Assembly: GCF_965137005.1 (NCBI RefSeq)
Contig: NZ_CBCRXM010000010.1
Span: forward strand, 1-64,000
Reading direction: 5' to 3'
Length of the DNA stretch: 64,000 nt
From: Sphingomonas_O antarctica
GTDB taxonomy: Bacteria; Pseudomonadota; Alphaproteobacteria; Sphingomonadales; Sphingomonadaceae
Shown piece by piece: positions 1 through 7,278 of this stretch. How positions within the stretch are numbered: the stretch's first letter is position 1; each line of letters starts with the position of its first letter. The notes beneath the pieces were generated by a model, which worked only from the letters and a program-made list of their open reading frames with translations, had not been told where the DNA came from and did no database searches. A program made the position numbers and the translations under genes.

Positions 1-17
1 GCCGCCGAACTTGAAAC

Positions 18-47
18 GCAACGGGCGGGGTTAACCCCGCCCGTTGC
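18..47 (+). terminator. GC-rich perfect palindrome, probable terminator of an upstream gene
   Basis: A 30-base perfect palindrome centred on TTAA (arms GCAACGGGCGGGG and its complement) lies at the window's left edge. It can fold into a very stable hairpin, which fits a factor-independent terminator of a gene lying to the left. The T-run after the stem is poor, so the termination role is inferred from position and stem strength. Confidence 0.5.
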
Positions 48-102
48 TTCACCCGCGCTCATGCGCAACAACACCGGTCTGTCTCTGGTTGCCGCTGGAT
101 GA

Positions 103-612
103 AAGGCGGGGGTCACGTCACCCGCAAATGCCTATATCACATTCGATCTCGGTGCAGCGTACAATCTGGCGTCGTTCGATCTGTTCAACACATCGAACGG
201 ATTTAACGGTGATCGCGGCACCGGCACGTTTAGCATCGCTGCTTCTAACAGTCTCGTCAGTGACGGAGCTAACGGGTTCACGCTCGGTGGAACGATTGCT
301 ACCATTGCGAGCGGCACGCTAGCCGCTCAACCAACGAACAGCCCGCTCGTCGCACAGACATTCAGCGCGTCGTCGGGAGGGGGCTATCGTTATCTGCAAT
401 TTCTCCCCACCAGTGTCGCTTCGCCAAACCAGATCGTGAACGGCATTCAGAACAATTACGGACTGAATGAATTGCGCGTTTTTGGAACAGCGGTCGCCAC
501 GGGCGCTGTGCCAGAGCCCGCAGCATGGGCAATGATGCTCGCTGGATTCGGACTTGCGGGAGCAAGTGCTCGTGGCCGCCGCAGGCAGAGCGTGCGCGTC
601 ACCTACGCATAA
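103..612 (+). pseudogene. 5'-degraded PEP-CTERM (PEPxxWA) secreted protein
   Basis: The reading frame encodes a secreted-protein body of about 169 residues, rich in Gly, Ser, Asn and Thr, beginning near ITFDLG. It ends in a typical sorting tail: VPEPAAWAMMLAGFGLAGA followed by a basic run ending in RVTYA. That tail is the exosortase signal of sphingomonads and places the product at the cell envelope. No signal peptide or start codon precedes it in frame: the frame is closed by TGA at 100-102, only a short in-frame ATG (position 61, 13 codons) lies before that stop, and the palindrome at 18-47 looks like another gene's terminator. I therefore read it as a copy that lost its 5' end by deletion or frameshift. 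The body resembles small extracellular beta-sandwich domains, but I cannot name the family. Confidence 0.6.
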
Positions 613-825
613 TAGATCAGAAACCTGTGGAAGCCACCGATCCACAAGGATCGGTGGCCGTTCGCTCCCTGAAAACTTCGGCAGGTTGTTGCTGTTCGAG
701 GCTAAAAGCTGCCAATCTGCTTTCCACCCACTTCCTGGCGTTCCCGCCACGATCCGCTTTCGCCACAAGCTGACGGTCGTCCAGAGACCCGGTTGCGGTC
801 GTCCGCTCGGCCGCACTGACGCGAA

Positions 826-855
826 GAAAAAGGGGCCGCGTTTGCACGCGACCCC
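826..855 (-). terminator. Rho-independent terminator of the PEP-CTERM gene
   Basis: Read on the minus strand, the stem GGGGTCGCG pairs with CGCGGCCCC across a TGCAAA loop, with one G-U pair, and is followed by TTTTTC. It begins 24 bases after the stop codon of the minus-strand PEP-CTERM gene ending at 879. Confidence 0.8.
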
Positions 856-878
856 CACTCCAATTCAAAAAAGATAGT

Positions 879-1880
879 TTAGGCGAACGTGACGTTAACG
901 CGCTGACGACGGCGTATTGCACCGCCCATCAAACCAAAGCCGCCTACCATCAGCGCCCAGCTGGCCGGTTCCGGAACGCCCGGCATCATTGGTGCGTCAA
1001 AGCCACTGATGACCACAATTTGGTTGCCGCCGCCATAGGTCGAAAACAAGAAGTCGCCCGTTACCGGATCGATGATCGCGCCTTCGGCCCCACCAAGTCC
1101 GGTGAGAAAATCGACGCGCGAACTCACCAATGGGTTGCCCGACGCATCCACTGTGTAAGAGCCAATCGAATTCGTCGAATATTCGCTGAGCAAAAGGCTA
1201 TTGACGCCGAACCCGGCGTTATTGCCTCCGACATAGGCAATGCCCTCGGGGCCGCGGCCGACTTGCGCCGTCAACGTTGCCGGTCCGAGGTTGAACAGCC
1301 CGGTGGAGCCATCGGCGATCAGCCCGACGTCGTAAAAGCCGCCTGCGCTATAGCTTGTGATCTTGAAGCTGCCTGCGCCGCCAAAGCCGGTCGGGACGAA
1401 CTGTAGCGTTCCGGTCGATGCCGTAATGCCGATCGAACTCAAATTGATGGCGCGGTCTGGCCCGGTGCTACCCGGCAGATACTGGAGGAGCATGTTGTCG
1501 GAATAGGTCGTGGCGAACAGCACGCCCGACGGTCCAAACGCGAGTCCGCCATCAATGTTCGGCGCGGTAGCAAAAAGCGATGATGCGCCAGAATAACCGT
1601 TAATGTGCCCGCCGCTGTCCCGCGACACACCAATCGAATAGATTGCGCCAGAACCGCCGTTAGCTGCGCCGCCGACGAGCAGCGTATTCGCGTTAAGGAA
1701 CGTCAGGCCGCCGAGGTTCGCCGGAACAGTGGCCGGCGTGCCAAGCGTCGCGCAAGAATAAAGACCGGCGAACTGCGCACCGAACGTCACACCAGAACCA
1801 CACGGTGCCGCAATAGCAGGTATGGCGGTTGTTGCGAGCGCGACGGCAAACACGCGGCTTAAGCGACGAGTCGTGATCAT
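879..1880 (-). CDS. PEP-CTERM sorting domain protein, beta-propeller-like
   Basis: This 333-residue secreted protein has a signal peptide at residues 1-25 (basic MITTRRLSR then a hydrophobic stretch ending AIA), a Gly/Ala/Ser-rich body, and a C-terminal sorting signal VPEPASWALMVGGFGLMGG followed by RRRQR. The body contains repeated short segments such as GLAFGPSGVLFATTYS and AIIDPVTGDFLFSTYGGG that look like blades of an NHL/SMP-30-type propeller; that fold is my inference. Exosortase-dependent anchoring at the envelope is expected from the tail. The ATG at 1880 was chosen over an upstream in-frame start because GGGGGAA lies just before it and the signal peptide starts there. A clear terminator follows. 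Confidence 0.85.
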   Translation of the reverse strand: MITTRRLSRVFAVALATTAIPAIAAPCGSGVTFGAQFAGLYSCATLGTPATVPANLGGLTFLNANTLLVGGAANGGSGAIYSIGVSRDSGGHINGYSGASSLFATAPNIDGGLAFGPSGVLFATTYSDNMLLQYLPGSTGPDRAINLSSIGITASTGTLQFVPTGFGGAGSFKITSYSAGGFYDVGLIADGSTGLFNLGPATLTAQVGRGPEGIAYVGGNNAGFGVNSLLLSEYSTNSIGSYTVDASGNPLVSSRVDFLTGLGGAEGAIIDPVTGDFLFSTYGGGNQIVVISGFDAPMMPGVPEPASWALMVGGFGLMGGAIRRRQRVNVTFA

Positions 1881-2087
1881 GATGAAATTCCCCCGAAAAA
1901 CCCACCTACCCTGTGACCCCGCGACGCGATAAGCAACCGATCCTGCGGGCTTCCCAGGCATTATCCGTCCTAAAATGGGGCATGCGTAGCGACAGATCTA
2001 GAATATGGGCGACGCTGCGCTGAAACTCGGGTTGAGCGTCCGCTTCCCGAGAAATTGTCAAAAAAGCGGCCAGTCCGCTAACCATCT

Positions 2088-2098
2088 GTGGACGCCCC
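2088..2098 (+). repeat. Subterminal inverted repeat, right end of the IS110/IS1111 element
   Basis: GTGGACGCCCC here is the exact reverse complement of 3424-3434 on the other side of the transposase gene. Confidence 0.55.
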
Positions 2099-2210
2099 GA
2101 GTGACGCAAGCGGTATTTTGAGTGTCTGGCGCGTAGTCGGATGCTGCCATCTGTTCGGCCTCTGATGCAGCGATGATGGCTGCGGGCCCGTATGGGAGTT
2201 CGCGGATCGG

Positions 2211-2250
2211 AACCACATCACCCTAAGCGTGCTGATGAAGCACGGTGGTT
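2211..2250 (-). ncRNA. Structured segment in the IS110 right end, candidate bridge RNA core
   Basis: On the minus strand this 40-base segment can form two nested helices: AACCAC pairing with GTGGTT outside, and CGTGCT pairing with AGCACG around a TCATC loop inside. It lies in the long non-coding end of the element, downstream of the transposase. That is where IS1111-group members are thought to encode their guide (bridge) RNA. The helices are visible in the sequence; the RNA identity is inference only, and the ends of any transcript cannot be read. Confidence 0.3.
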
Positions 2251-2342
2251 AGCCCTGGTTCTTCCGACCCCGTCTCGCCGACTGTTGTGCCATACTCTCC
2301 TTCGACCGACCTACGCCCCGACGACCTCAGGCCCGCCTCGGC

Positions 2343-3366
2343 TTATGCCGCTGCAGCGACCGGAGCTGTGTAATCCTCGTTCTTCATCAGCAGCGCCAGA
2401 CAATGCGTGCTGTCTTGTTGGCGAGCGCCACCGTGACGAGCATGCGTGGCTTGCGCGCCATCATCTGCTCGAGCCACGATCCCTTGGGCGCCCCTCGCTT
2501 GCTCGCCTGCAGCACCACGGCGCTGCTGCCGATGATCAGCAGCCGCCTGAGCGTTCGCTCGCCCATCTTCGAGATCGACCCGAGCTTCTGCTTGCCGCCG
2601 GTCGAGTGCTGCCGCGGCGTGAGCCCGACCCAGGCGGCGAAGTCACGCCCCTTGGCGAACGTGCCCGACGGCGGAGCGAGCGCCAGTATGGCGGTTGCCG
2701 TGATCGGGCCGATGCCCGGAATCGTCATCAGCCGGCGTGCAACAGCATCTTCGCGTGAACGGCGAACGATCTCCTTGTCGAGCTCAGCGATCTGACGATC
2801 GAGCATCGCCAGGCTCTCGAGCAACACCGTGCAGACCGAACGGACGCCTTCGGGTACAGCCGCCGGATCTGCCAGCAACGCGGCGAGCTTCTCCAGATGC
2901 ACCAGGCCCTTTGATGCGACCCAGCCGTACTCCGCCATATGACCGCGCAGGGCATTGCTGATCTGGGTTCGCTGCCGCACCAGCAAATCACGACCACGGA
3001 ACACCATCGCTGCGGCCTGCTGCTCCTCGGTCTTCACTGGTACGAACCGCATGCTCGGTCGCTGGGCCGCCTCGCAGATCGCCTCGGCATCGGCCGCGTC
3101 GTTCTTCTGTCGCTTCACGAACGGCTTCACGTAGGCAGGCGCAATCAACCGCACATCATGGCCCAGCTTGAGCAGCTCGCGCGCCCAGTGATGCGCGCCG
3201 CCGCACGCCTCCAGCACCACACGACATCGCGGCTGAGCTGCGAAAAACGGCAACAGCTTCGCACGGCTGATCTTCTTGCGAAGAAGCACATGGCCCGACG
3301 CATCGACGCCGTGCGCCTGAAAAACATGCTTGGCGATATCCAACCGATTATGCTAACTTCCGACAC
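2343..3366 (-). pseudogene. IS110 family transposase with two single-base frameshifts
   Basis: The central frame (TTG at 3343 to a stop at 2387) encodes 318 residues. It begins DIAKHVFQAHG, which contains the first catalytic Asp of the DEDD domain, and includes the C-terminal transposase_20 region (RLMTIPGIGPITATAIL). The expected N-terminus, GTG TCG GAA GTT AGC ATA ATC G, lies just upstream but is one base out of frame. At the 3' end the frame stops early as VWRC, while the shifted frame continues through ALLMKNEDY to a natural TAA at 2343-2345. Two one-base deletions explain both. Start at TTG 3343 would still give a nearly complete protein, so residual activity cannot be excluded, but I read it as a decayed copy. 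Confidence 0.8.
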
Positions 3367-3423
3367 GGACGCCTCCCTCAAGTGGTGATCAACACCTCCA
3401 CTCTGGCACATCGATGCCGTCGG

Positions 3424-3434
3424 GGGGCGTCCAC
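3424..3434 (-). repeat. Subterminal inverted repeat, left end of the IS110/IS1111 element
   Basis: GGGGCGTCCAC is the mate of the repeat at 2088-2098. It lies 58 bases before the presumed GTG start of the transposase. Confidence 0.55.
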
Positions 3435-3481
3435 CCCATCACCCAACATCGGACATTCGATTGGGTGTCCTATGAAAGCGT

Positions 3482-4300
3482 CTAGGTCTCCCGGCCGGTC
3501 GCCGGCAACGACAGACTTTTCCGGGATGACCGGAGCCTTTTATATTGCTCAAGCGACTTACCCTCGCGGGAGGCGTTGGCATCGTAAGTTCGATGCTTCA
3601 GTTTGGCCTTGTACCGCTCGGGCATTGAGTCGTTGATGAGATCAAAAATATACTGCTCGGAAATCCACTCACTGAGCCACCTTTCACGGCGCTCTGAAGT
3701 GCGTGCGCGTTTGTGCAGCGTGGCCATATAGGTCACTTCCTCTTGTGCATCATCGCGACGCTGCAGACGCTTATCCCAATCCTTCTTTTCGCGTTCGTCG
3801 AGCGGTCCCTCCGTCCGGACCGCGCCCGTGTGCATGTTGATCACGATATCATCGGGGTGAGGAATCGGCGGAGGCCTTGAAATTCCCTGTTTCTCCCAAC
3901 GCTCTAGTTCCGCGGTCCATTTCTGCTTGTATTCGAAGGCGTTTTCCATCGTCGTCAGTCGCTCGCTGGACTCTCGCGCTTCAACAGTTCGAACGATCTC
4001 GGCTAGCGCAGTTTGGGAGAGGCGACTGCCTTTCATCGCAGAAATCGCGAGGGCCCGCATGGCAGCCTGAATCGCCGGGAGTTCGATTGTCGTGTCGCCC
4101 TCCCGGATCCTGACCGGACGGTAGGCTTCCTCCAGAATAAGCTTGTCTGTGGGCTTCAATGCCGGGTCGTACTGTTTTGATCGGTTTTTGCAGCCCTTCG
4201 GACGTCCACCGGGGTTGCCGGATTGCCCTTTACGAAACCTGTGCTCCACTGGTGGCCGCCCGTAACCAACAACAAGGTCTGTGCGCGACTTGTCGTCCAT
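3482..4300 (-). CDS. DUF5681 domain protein of a mobile island
   Basis: This 272-residue soluble protein carries near its N-terminus the basic, glycine-rich signature GYGRPPVEHRFRKGQSGNPG followed by GRPKG, typical of DUF5681 proteins. The rest is highly charged and helical, with many Arg, Glu and Lys residues. These proteins are common in alphaproteobacterial prophages and islands next to ParB-methyltransferase genes, as here; their biochemical role is not established. ATG 4300 lies 8 bases after the natural end of the methyltransferase frame, so the two form one transcription unit. Its C-terminal end lies only about 40 bases from the IS110 boundary, so loss of some C-terminal sequence is possible. 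Confidence 0.75.
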   Translation of the reverse strand: MDDKSRTDLVVGYGRPPVEHRFRKGQSGNPGGRPKGCKNRSKQYDPALKPTDKLILEEAYRPVRIREGDTTIELPAIQAAMRALAISAMKGSRLSQTALAEIVRTVEARESSERLTTMENAFEYKQKWTAELERWEKQGISRPPPIPHPDDIVINMHTGAVRTEGPLDEREKKDWDKRLQRRDDAQEEVTYMATLHKRARTSERRERWLSEWISEQYIFDLINDSMPERYKAKLKHRTYDANASREGKSLEQYKRLRSSRKSLSLPATGRET

Positions 4301-4308
4301 CAGCCCGC

Positions 4309-5628
4309 CTAGTCCGCAAGATGCAGTCCAAGACGCGTCTCGGTCAGCGCTTCGAAAGTATCGTTGGTTGCAGCCAACATAGCGCGCTTGCCGGTGAAGT
4401 TTTCCCAGCGGCGCACAATCGTATCGCAATAAAGGGGATCATACTCGATTAACCGCGCCAAACGCCCGGTCTTTTCAGCAGCGATCAACGTCTAGCCTGA
4501 GCCGCCAAAGGCATCGAGCACCAGTTCGCCGCGACGCGAGCAATCGCGCAATGCATCAGCAATCATCGCAACCGGCTTTACGGTGGGGTGCATGGCAAGT
4601 TCGTCCGAACGAGCAGCGCCGATCGAACTTATGCCGGCATAATCCCACACATTGGTGCGATATCGGCCGGTCTGGCCAAGCCCAAAGCTGTTGGTATGTT
4701 CCGCGCTACCGTTCTTGAACACGAACACCAGCTCATGTTTGGAGCGGTAGAAGGCCCCCATCCCGCCATTGGTTTTGTTCCAGACGACGAGGTTTTTCAG
4801 CTCGGTAAACGCCTCTTCGCTCGCCGCGAGAAGCTCGCCCATATGCCGCCAATCCATACACACGTATGCGATCGCGCCATCGCGCATAACGCCGGCGATA
4901 TTGCCCAGCGTGTCTCGCAGAAACCCGGTGAATTGCGCGCGGCTCATCTCTCCGCTGGCGAAAGCAAACTCGCGGTGCTTGACGGTGCCAAGGCCGCAGA
5001 CATTGCCGTCGATCTTCACGTTATAGGGCGGGTCAGTGAAGACCAGGTCTGCGTGGTCGTCCCCCATAAGCGCCGCAAAGTCGGCCGCGCTTCGGGCGTC
5101 GCCACACAATAATCTGTGGCGACCGAGATGCCATAAATCGCCTCGGCGTGTGACTGCCGGGCCTGTGGCAAATGTGACCTGTTCGTCAGGAACATCTGAC
5201 CCATCGGGATCGGCCTCGCCCGCGTCTTCGATTGCGAGATCGACCTCGGCCAGACTGAACCCGGTCAACTCCACATCGAACTGGAGTTCGACGAGTGCCT
5301 GCAACTCGATGGCAAGGATGTCCTTGTCCCACCCTGCATTGAGCGCGAGTTTGTTGTCGGCCAAGACGTAAGCGCGCCGCTCGGTCGCGGAAAGATGCGA
5401 CAGCGCGAGTGTCGGAACGCTCTTCCACTTGAGCAATTTTGCGGCTTCCACCCTGCCATGACCGGCGATGATCTCGCCGTCGTCGGAAACCAGCACCGGG
5501 TTGGTGAACCCAAAGCGCTCGATTGACGATGCAATCTGCCTGACCTGCTTTTTCGAATGCGTCCGAGCGTTGCGCGCATAGGGCTGCAGCGACGTAATTG
5601 CCCGCTCGACGATTTGACAGATACCCAT
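4309..5628 (-). pseudogene. ParB-like/DNA methyltransferase interrupted by an amber codon
   Basis: The N-terminal ~100 residues form a ParB/Srx-type domain (RNARTHSKKQVRQIASSIE, GEIIAGHGRVEAA, ERRAYVLADNK). A DNA methyltransferase domain follows, with motif IV TDPPYN at about residue 195 and motif I-like DAFGGSG near the C-terminus. That order and DPPY point to an amino (N6-adenine or N4-cytosine) methyltransferase of the beta type. Immediately after DAFGGSG the frame meets TAG (4492-4494), then continues for 60 codons, starting TLIAAEKTGR, to a natural stop at 4309. Homologues normally have Ser there, so one TCG-to-TAG change fits. The truncated product would lose part of the SAM pocket. ATG 5628 was preferred; another ATG in frame is at 5682. 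Minus-strand partner of the DUF5681 gene. Confidence 0.8.
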
Positions 5629-5642
5629 AGCGCACCCCGAAT

Positions 5643-5660
5643 CACAAAACCGATTTTGTG
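5643..5660. promoter_or_regulatory. Palindromic operator candidate between methyltransferase and XRE genes
   Basis: CACAAAA-CCGA-TTTTGTG is a perfect 7-base inverted repeat in the divergent intergenic region. It sits 15 bases from the methyltransferase start and 74 bases from the XRE start. An XRE repressor commonly binds such a site next to its own gene. The palindrome is directly seen; its binding protein is inferred. Confidence 0.5.
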
Positions 5661-5733
5661 CTACTGGACTGAACGGTTGCATTTGTCAATCGTGCGTGTA
5701 TCCTCACGTTATTATCGAATGAACGGAGCCACG

Positions 5734-6063
5734 ATGAGCTTTGCTCGCAAGCTTTATGACCTGCGCCTGCAGCGCGGCATGTCGCTCCAGAAAGTTGCTG
5801 ACGCGGTGGAGATCTCGAAGGCGCACGTTTTCAACCTCGAGAAGGGTCTGACGGCCAACCCATCGATGGACCTCGTGGTGAAGCTGGCCGAACTGTTCCG
5901 CGTCCGTGTCGCAGATCTCGTTGGAGACAACCCCGACGCCGAGGATCAGCCCGCCGAGATGGTCGCCATGTTTCGCGATCTGAAAAGCCTTGAAGAAAGC
6001 GACCGCGATACCATCCGGATGCTCATGGAAACGATGAAGAAGCGTCGGGAACAGCAGGGTTGA
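5734..6063 (+). CDS. XRE family helix-turn-helix regulator
   Basis: This 109-residue protein has an N-terminal HTH_XRE/Cro-CI domain (residues ~1-65: LRLQRGMSLQKVADAVEIS, KAHVFNLEKG, NPSMDLVVKLAELF) and a short charged C-terminal helix. It should act in the cytoplasm as a DNA-binding repressor. ATG 5734 has GGAG six bases upstream, so it is preferred over ATG 5719. Its stop overlaps the TTG start of the ImmA/IrrE-like protease by four bases, so the two are co-translated. This XRE/protease pairing is the classic regulator/anti-repressor layout of mobile elements, and also occurs in type II toxin-antitoxin relatives. A palindrome upstream is a likely autoregulatory site. Confidence 0.85.
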   Translation: MSFARKLYDLRLQRGMSLQKVADAVEISKAHVFNLEKGLTANPSMDLVVKLAELFRVRVADLVGDNPDAEDQPAEMVAMFRDLKSLEESDRDTIRMLMETMKKRREQQG

Positions 6064-6890
6064 CAGTCAGCCGGCTGGACCTCGACGGTGTCGGCTCAAC
6101 AGCCGGCATCGCCGCCCGCATCCACGAGCTTGATCCGGATCTTCCGCTCGATTTTTCCATCGAGGCGCTGTGCAAGCAACTCGACATTGTCGACATCCAA
6201 CTAACAGATACGACTGCCTTCGAAGCCGCATTAATCATGGACGAACTCAAGGCGGCCGGCTCTATCCTGCTTGCTAAGAGCAGCAATCCGAAGCGCCGCC
6301 GGTTTTCGATCGGGCACGAACTTGGCCACTTCCTCATTCCAACGCACATGCCTCGTCGAGGCGAGCCATTTACCTGTTCCCATGCCGACCTTCGGCTTGC
6401 TGACACTCGCGACAAGAACCGCCACAAGCAGGTCGAAGCTGAAGCCAACCGATTTGCCGCCCAGCTGCTAATGCCACCAAAACGAGTTCGGGCCAGTCTC
6501 ACATCACGCGATCCTGACCTCGCCGAAGTCGTCCGGCTTGCCCATGAATTCGGCGTCAGCAAAGAAGCCATGGCACGTAGCTATGCCGAGGCTCACCGCC
6601 AGACGTTGGCAGTCATCATCGTGCGCGATGGTCGCATTGAGCGACTGTATCGGCCGGATGACTTTCCATGGGTTGAACCGCGCTGGGGAGATGTCGTCCC
6701 AGCAGAATCCATAGCATCGGCTCATCGGTTGTCGCCAGGAGAGATTTCCGAGATGGAAGAGTGCGAGGCAGAGACTTGGCTCGGCTATTCTGGCGCTCGA
6801 AAAGTCGAGGTATTGAGCGAGCAGGTGCTTGCCCAGCAATTTGGTTATGCGACCATCCTGCTCCACGCCGAACTTGCAGACGTCGATTGA
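6060..6890 (+). CDS. ImmA/IrrE family metallo-endopeptidase
   Basis: This 276-residue cytoplasmic protein has the zinc protease motif HELGH near residue 84 (FSIGHELGHFLIP) and the third-ligand segment EAEANRFAAQLLMP about 40 residues later, the hallmark of the ImmA/IrrE (DUF955) family. Members cleave phage-type or stress repressors. The C-terminal ~100 residues hold no motif I can name. Translation probably begins at TTG 6060, giving a TTGA overlap with the XRE stop codon. The substrate is likely the neighbouring XRE regulator (inference from context). No terminator with a T-run follows directly. Confidence 0.85.
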   Translation: MTVSRLDLDGVGSTAGIAARIHELDPDLPLDFSIEALCKQLDIVDIQLTDTTAFEAALIMDELKAAGSILLAKSSNPKRRRFSIGHELGHFLIPTHMPRRGEPFTCSHADLRLADTRDKNRHKQVEAEANRFAAQLLMPPKRVRASLTSRDPDLAEVVRLAHEFGVSKEAMARSYAEAHRQTLAVIIVRDGRIERLYRPDDFPWVEPRWGDVVPAESIASAHRLSPGEISEMEECEAETWLGYSGARKVEVLSEQVLAQQFGYATILLHAELADVD

Positions 6891-6970
6891 CCGACTGACC
6901 TGCAGCTCGCGATCTAACAATTGTAATAACCGTTGTTCGGCGCCCTGAAATCGCTGTTAGCCCAAACCGC

Positions 6971-7123
6971 TTCCCTGTTGCGCGAGCATAAATTCCCTGT
7001 TCCAGCTTTAGGGAATTGCAATCTAAAAATGGCTGATTTGTGAGGTTTTTGAGCGCCGCTACATGTGAGATAGGGCTGAAAAAGATCATTTTCCCTGTAG
7101 ATTCCCTGCTAAACAGGGAAAAA
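6971..7123. repeat. Cluster of six TTCCCTG(T) repeats with one large inverted repeat
   Basis: In the 388-base gene-free stretch 6891-7278, TTCCCTG(T) occurs at about 6971, 6993, 7092 and 7103, with inverted copies near 7010 (AGGGAA) and 7114-7120. The last two outer copies form a perfect 10-base inverted repeat, TTTTCCCTGT at 7090-7099 with ACAGGGAAAA at 7114-7123, around a 14-base loop that carries one more copy. The local sequence is visibly AT-richer than its surroundings. I read it as a recombinase- or element-associated site at the edge of the island; nothing else is recognisable in the stretch. Confidence 0.6.
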
Positions 7124-7278
7124 CGGCGCCGAGACCGGTTTGCTGGAGACTGCGCCCCGCACCGCGGGTTTCGGACACCTCGAAACCCCGCGCGGCCCGC
7201 CTCGATAAAGTCGCGGACCGGCGCGTTGGCTTTGCCCACGGGCTGCCCTAAGCCGATGCGGTACCGGGGATTGGCAAC

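Larger units (their letters stand above)
2085..3441 (-). mobile_element. IS110 family (IS1111-like) insertion sequence, decayed
   Basis: A transposase gene of the DEDD IS110 family is flanked by an 11-base inverted repeat, GTGGACGCCCC at 2088-2098 and its complement at 3424-3434. IS1111-group elements carry subterminal inverted repeats of this size a few bases in from each end. I therefore place the boundaries at about 2085 and 3441, giving roughly 1.36 kb, a normal size. The non-coding stretch after the transposase (2099-2342) is longer than the one before it, as expected for the IS1111 group. No target duplication is expected for this family. The exact ends are inferred. The transposase carries two frameshifts, so the copy is probably immobile. 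Confidence 0.7.

Noticed and set aside
3440..3467. CACCCAA / TTGGGTG inverted repeat beside the DUF5681 stop as a terminator
   Set aside because: The stem is only seven bases with a 14-base loop and no T-run; it may be part of the insertion target instead.
3482..6890. Active prophage
   Set aside because: No capsid, terminase, portal or integrase genes are visible; only an island-type remnant can be supported.
6971..7123. Possible CRISPR array
   Set aside because: Repeats are only 7-8 bases, in both orientations and with irregular spacing, and no cas genes are present.
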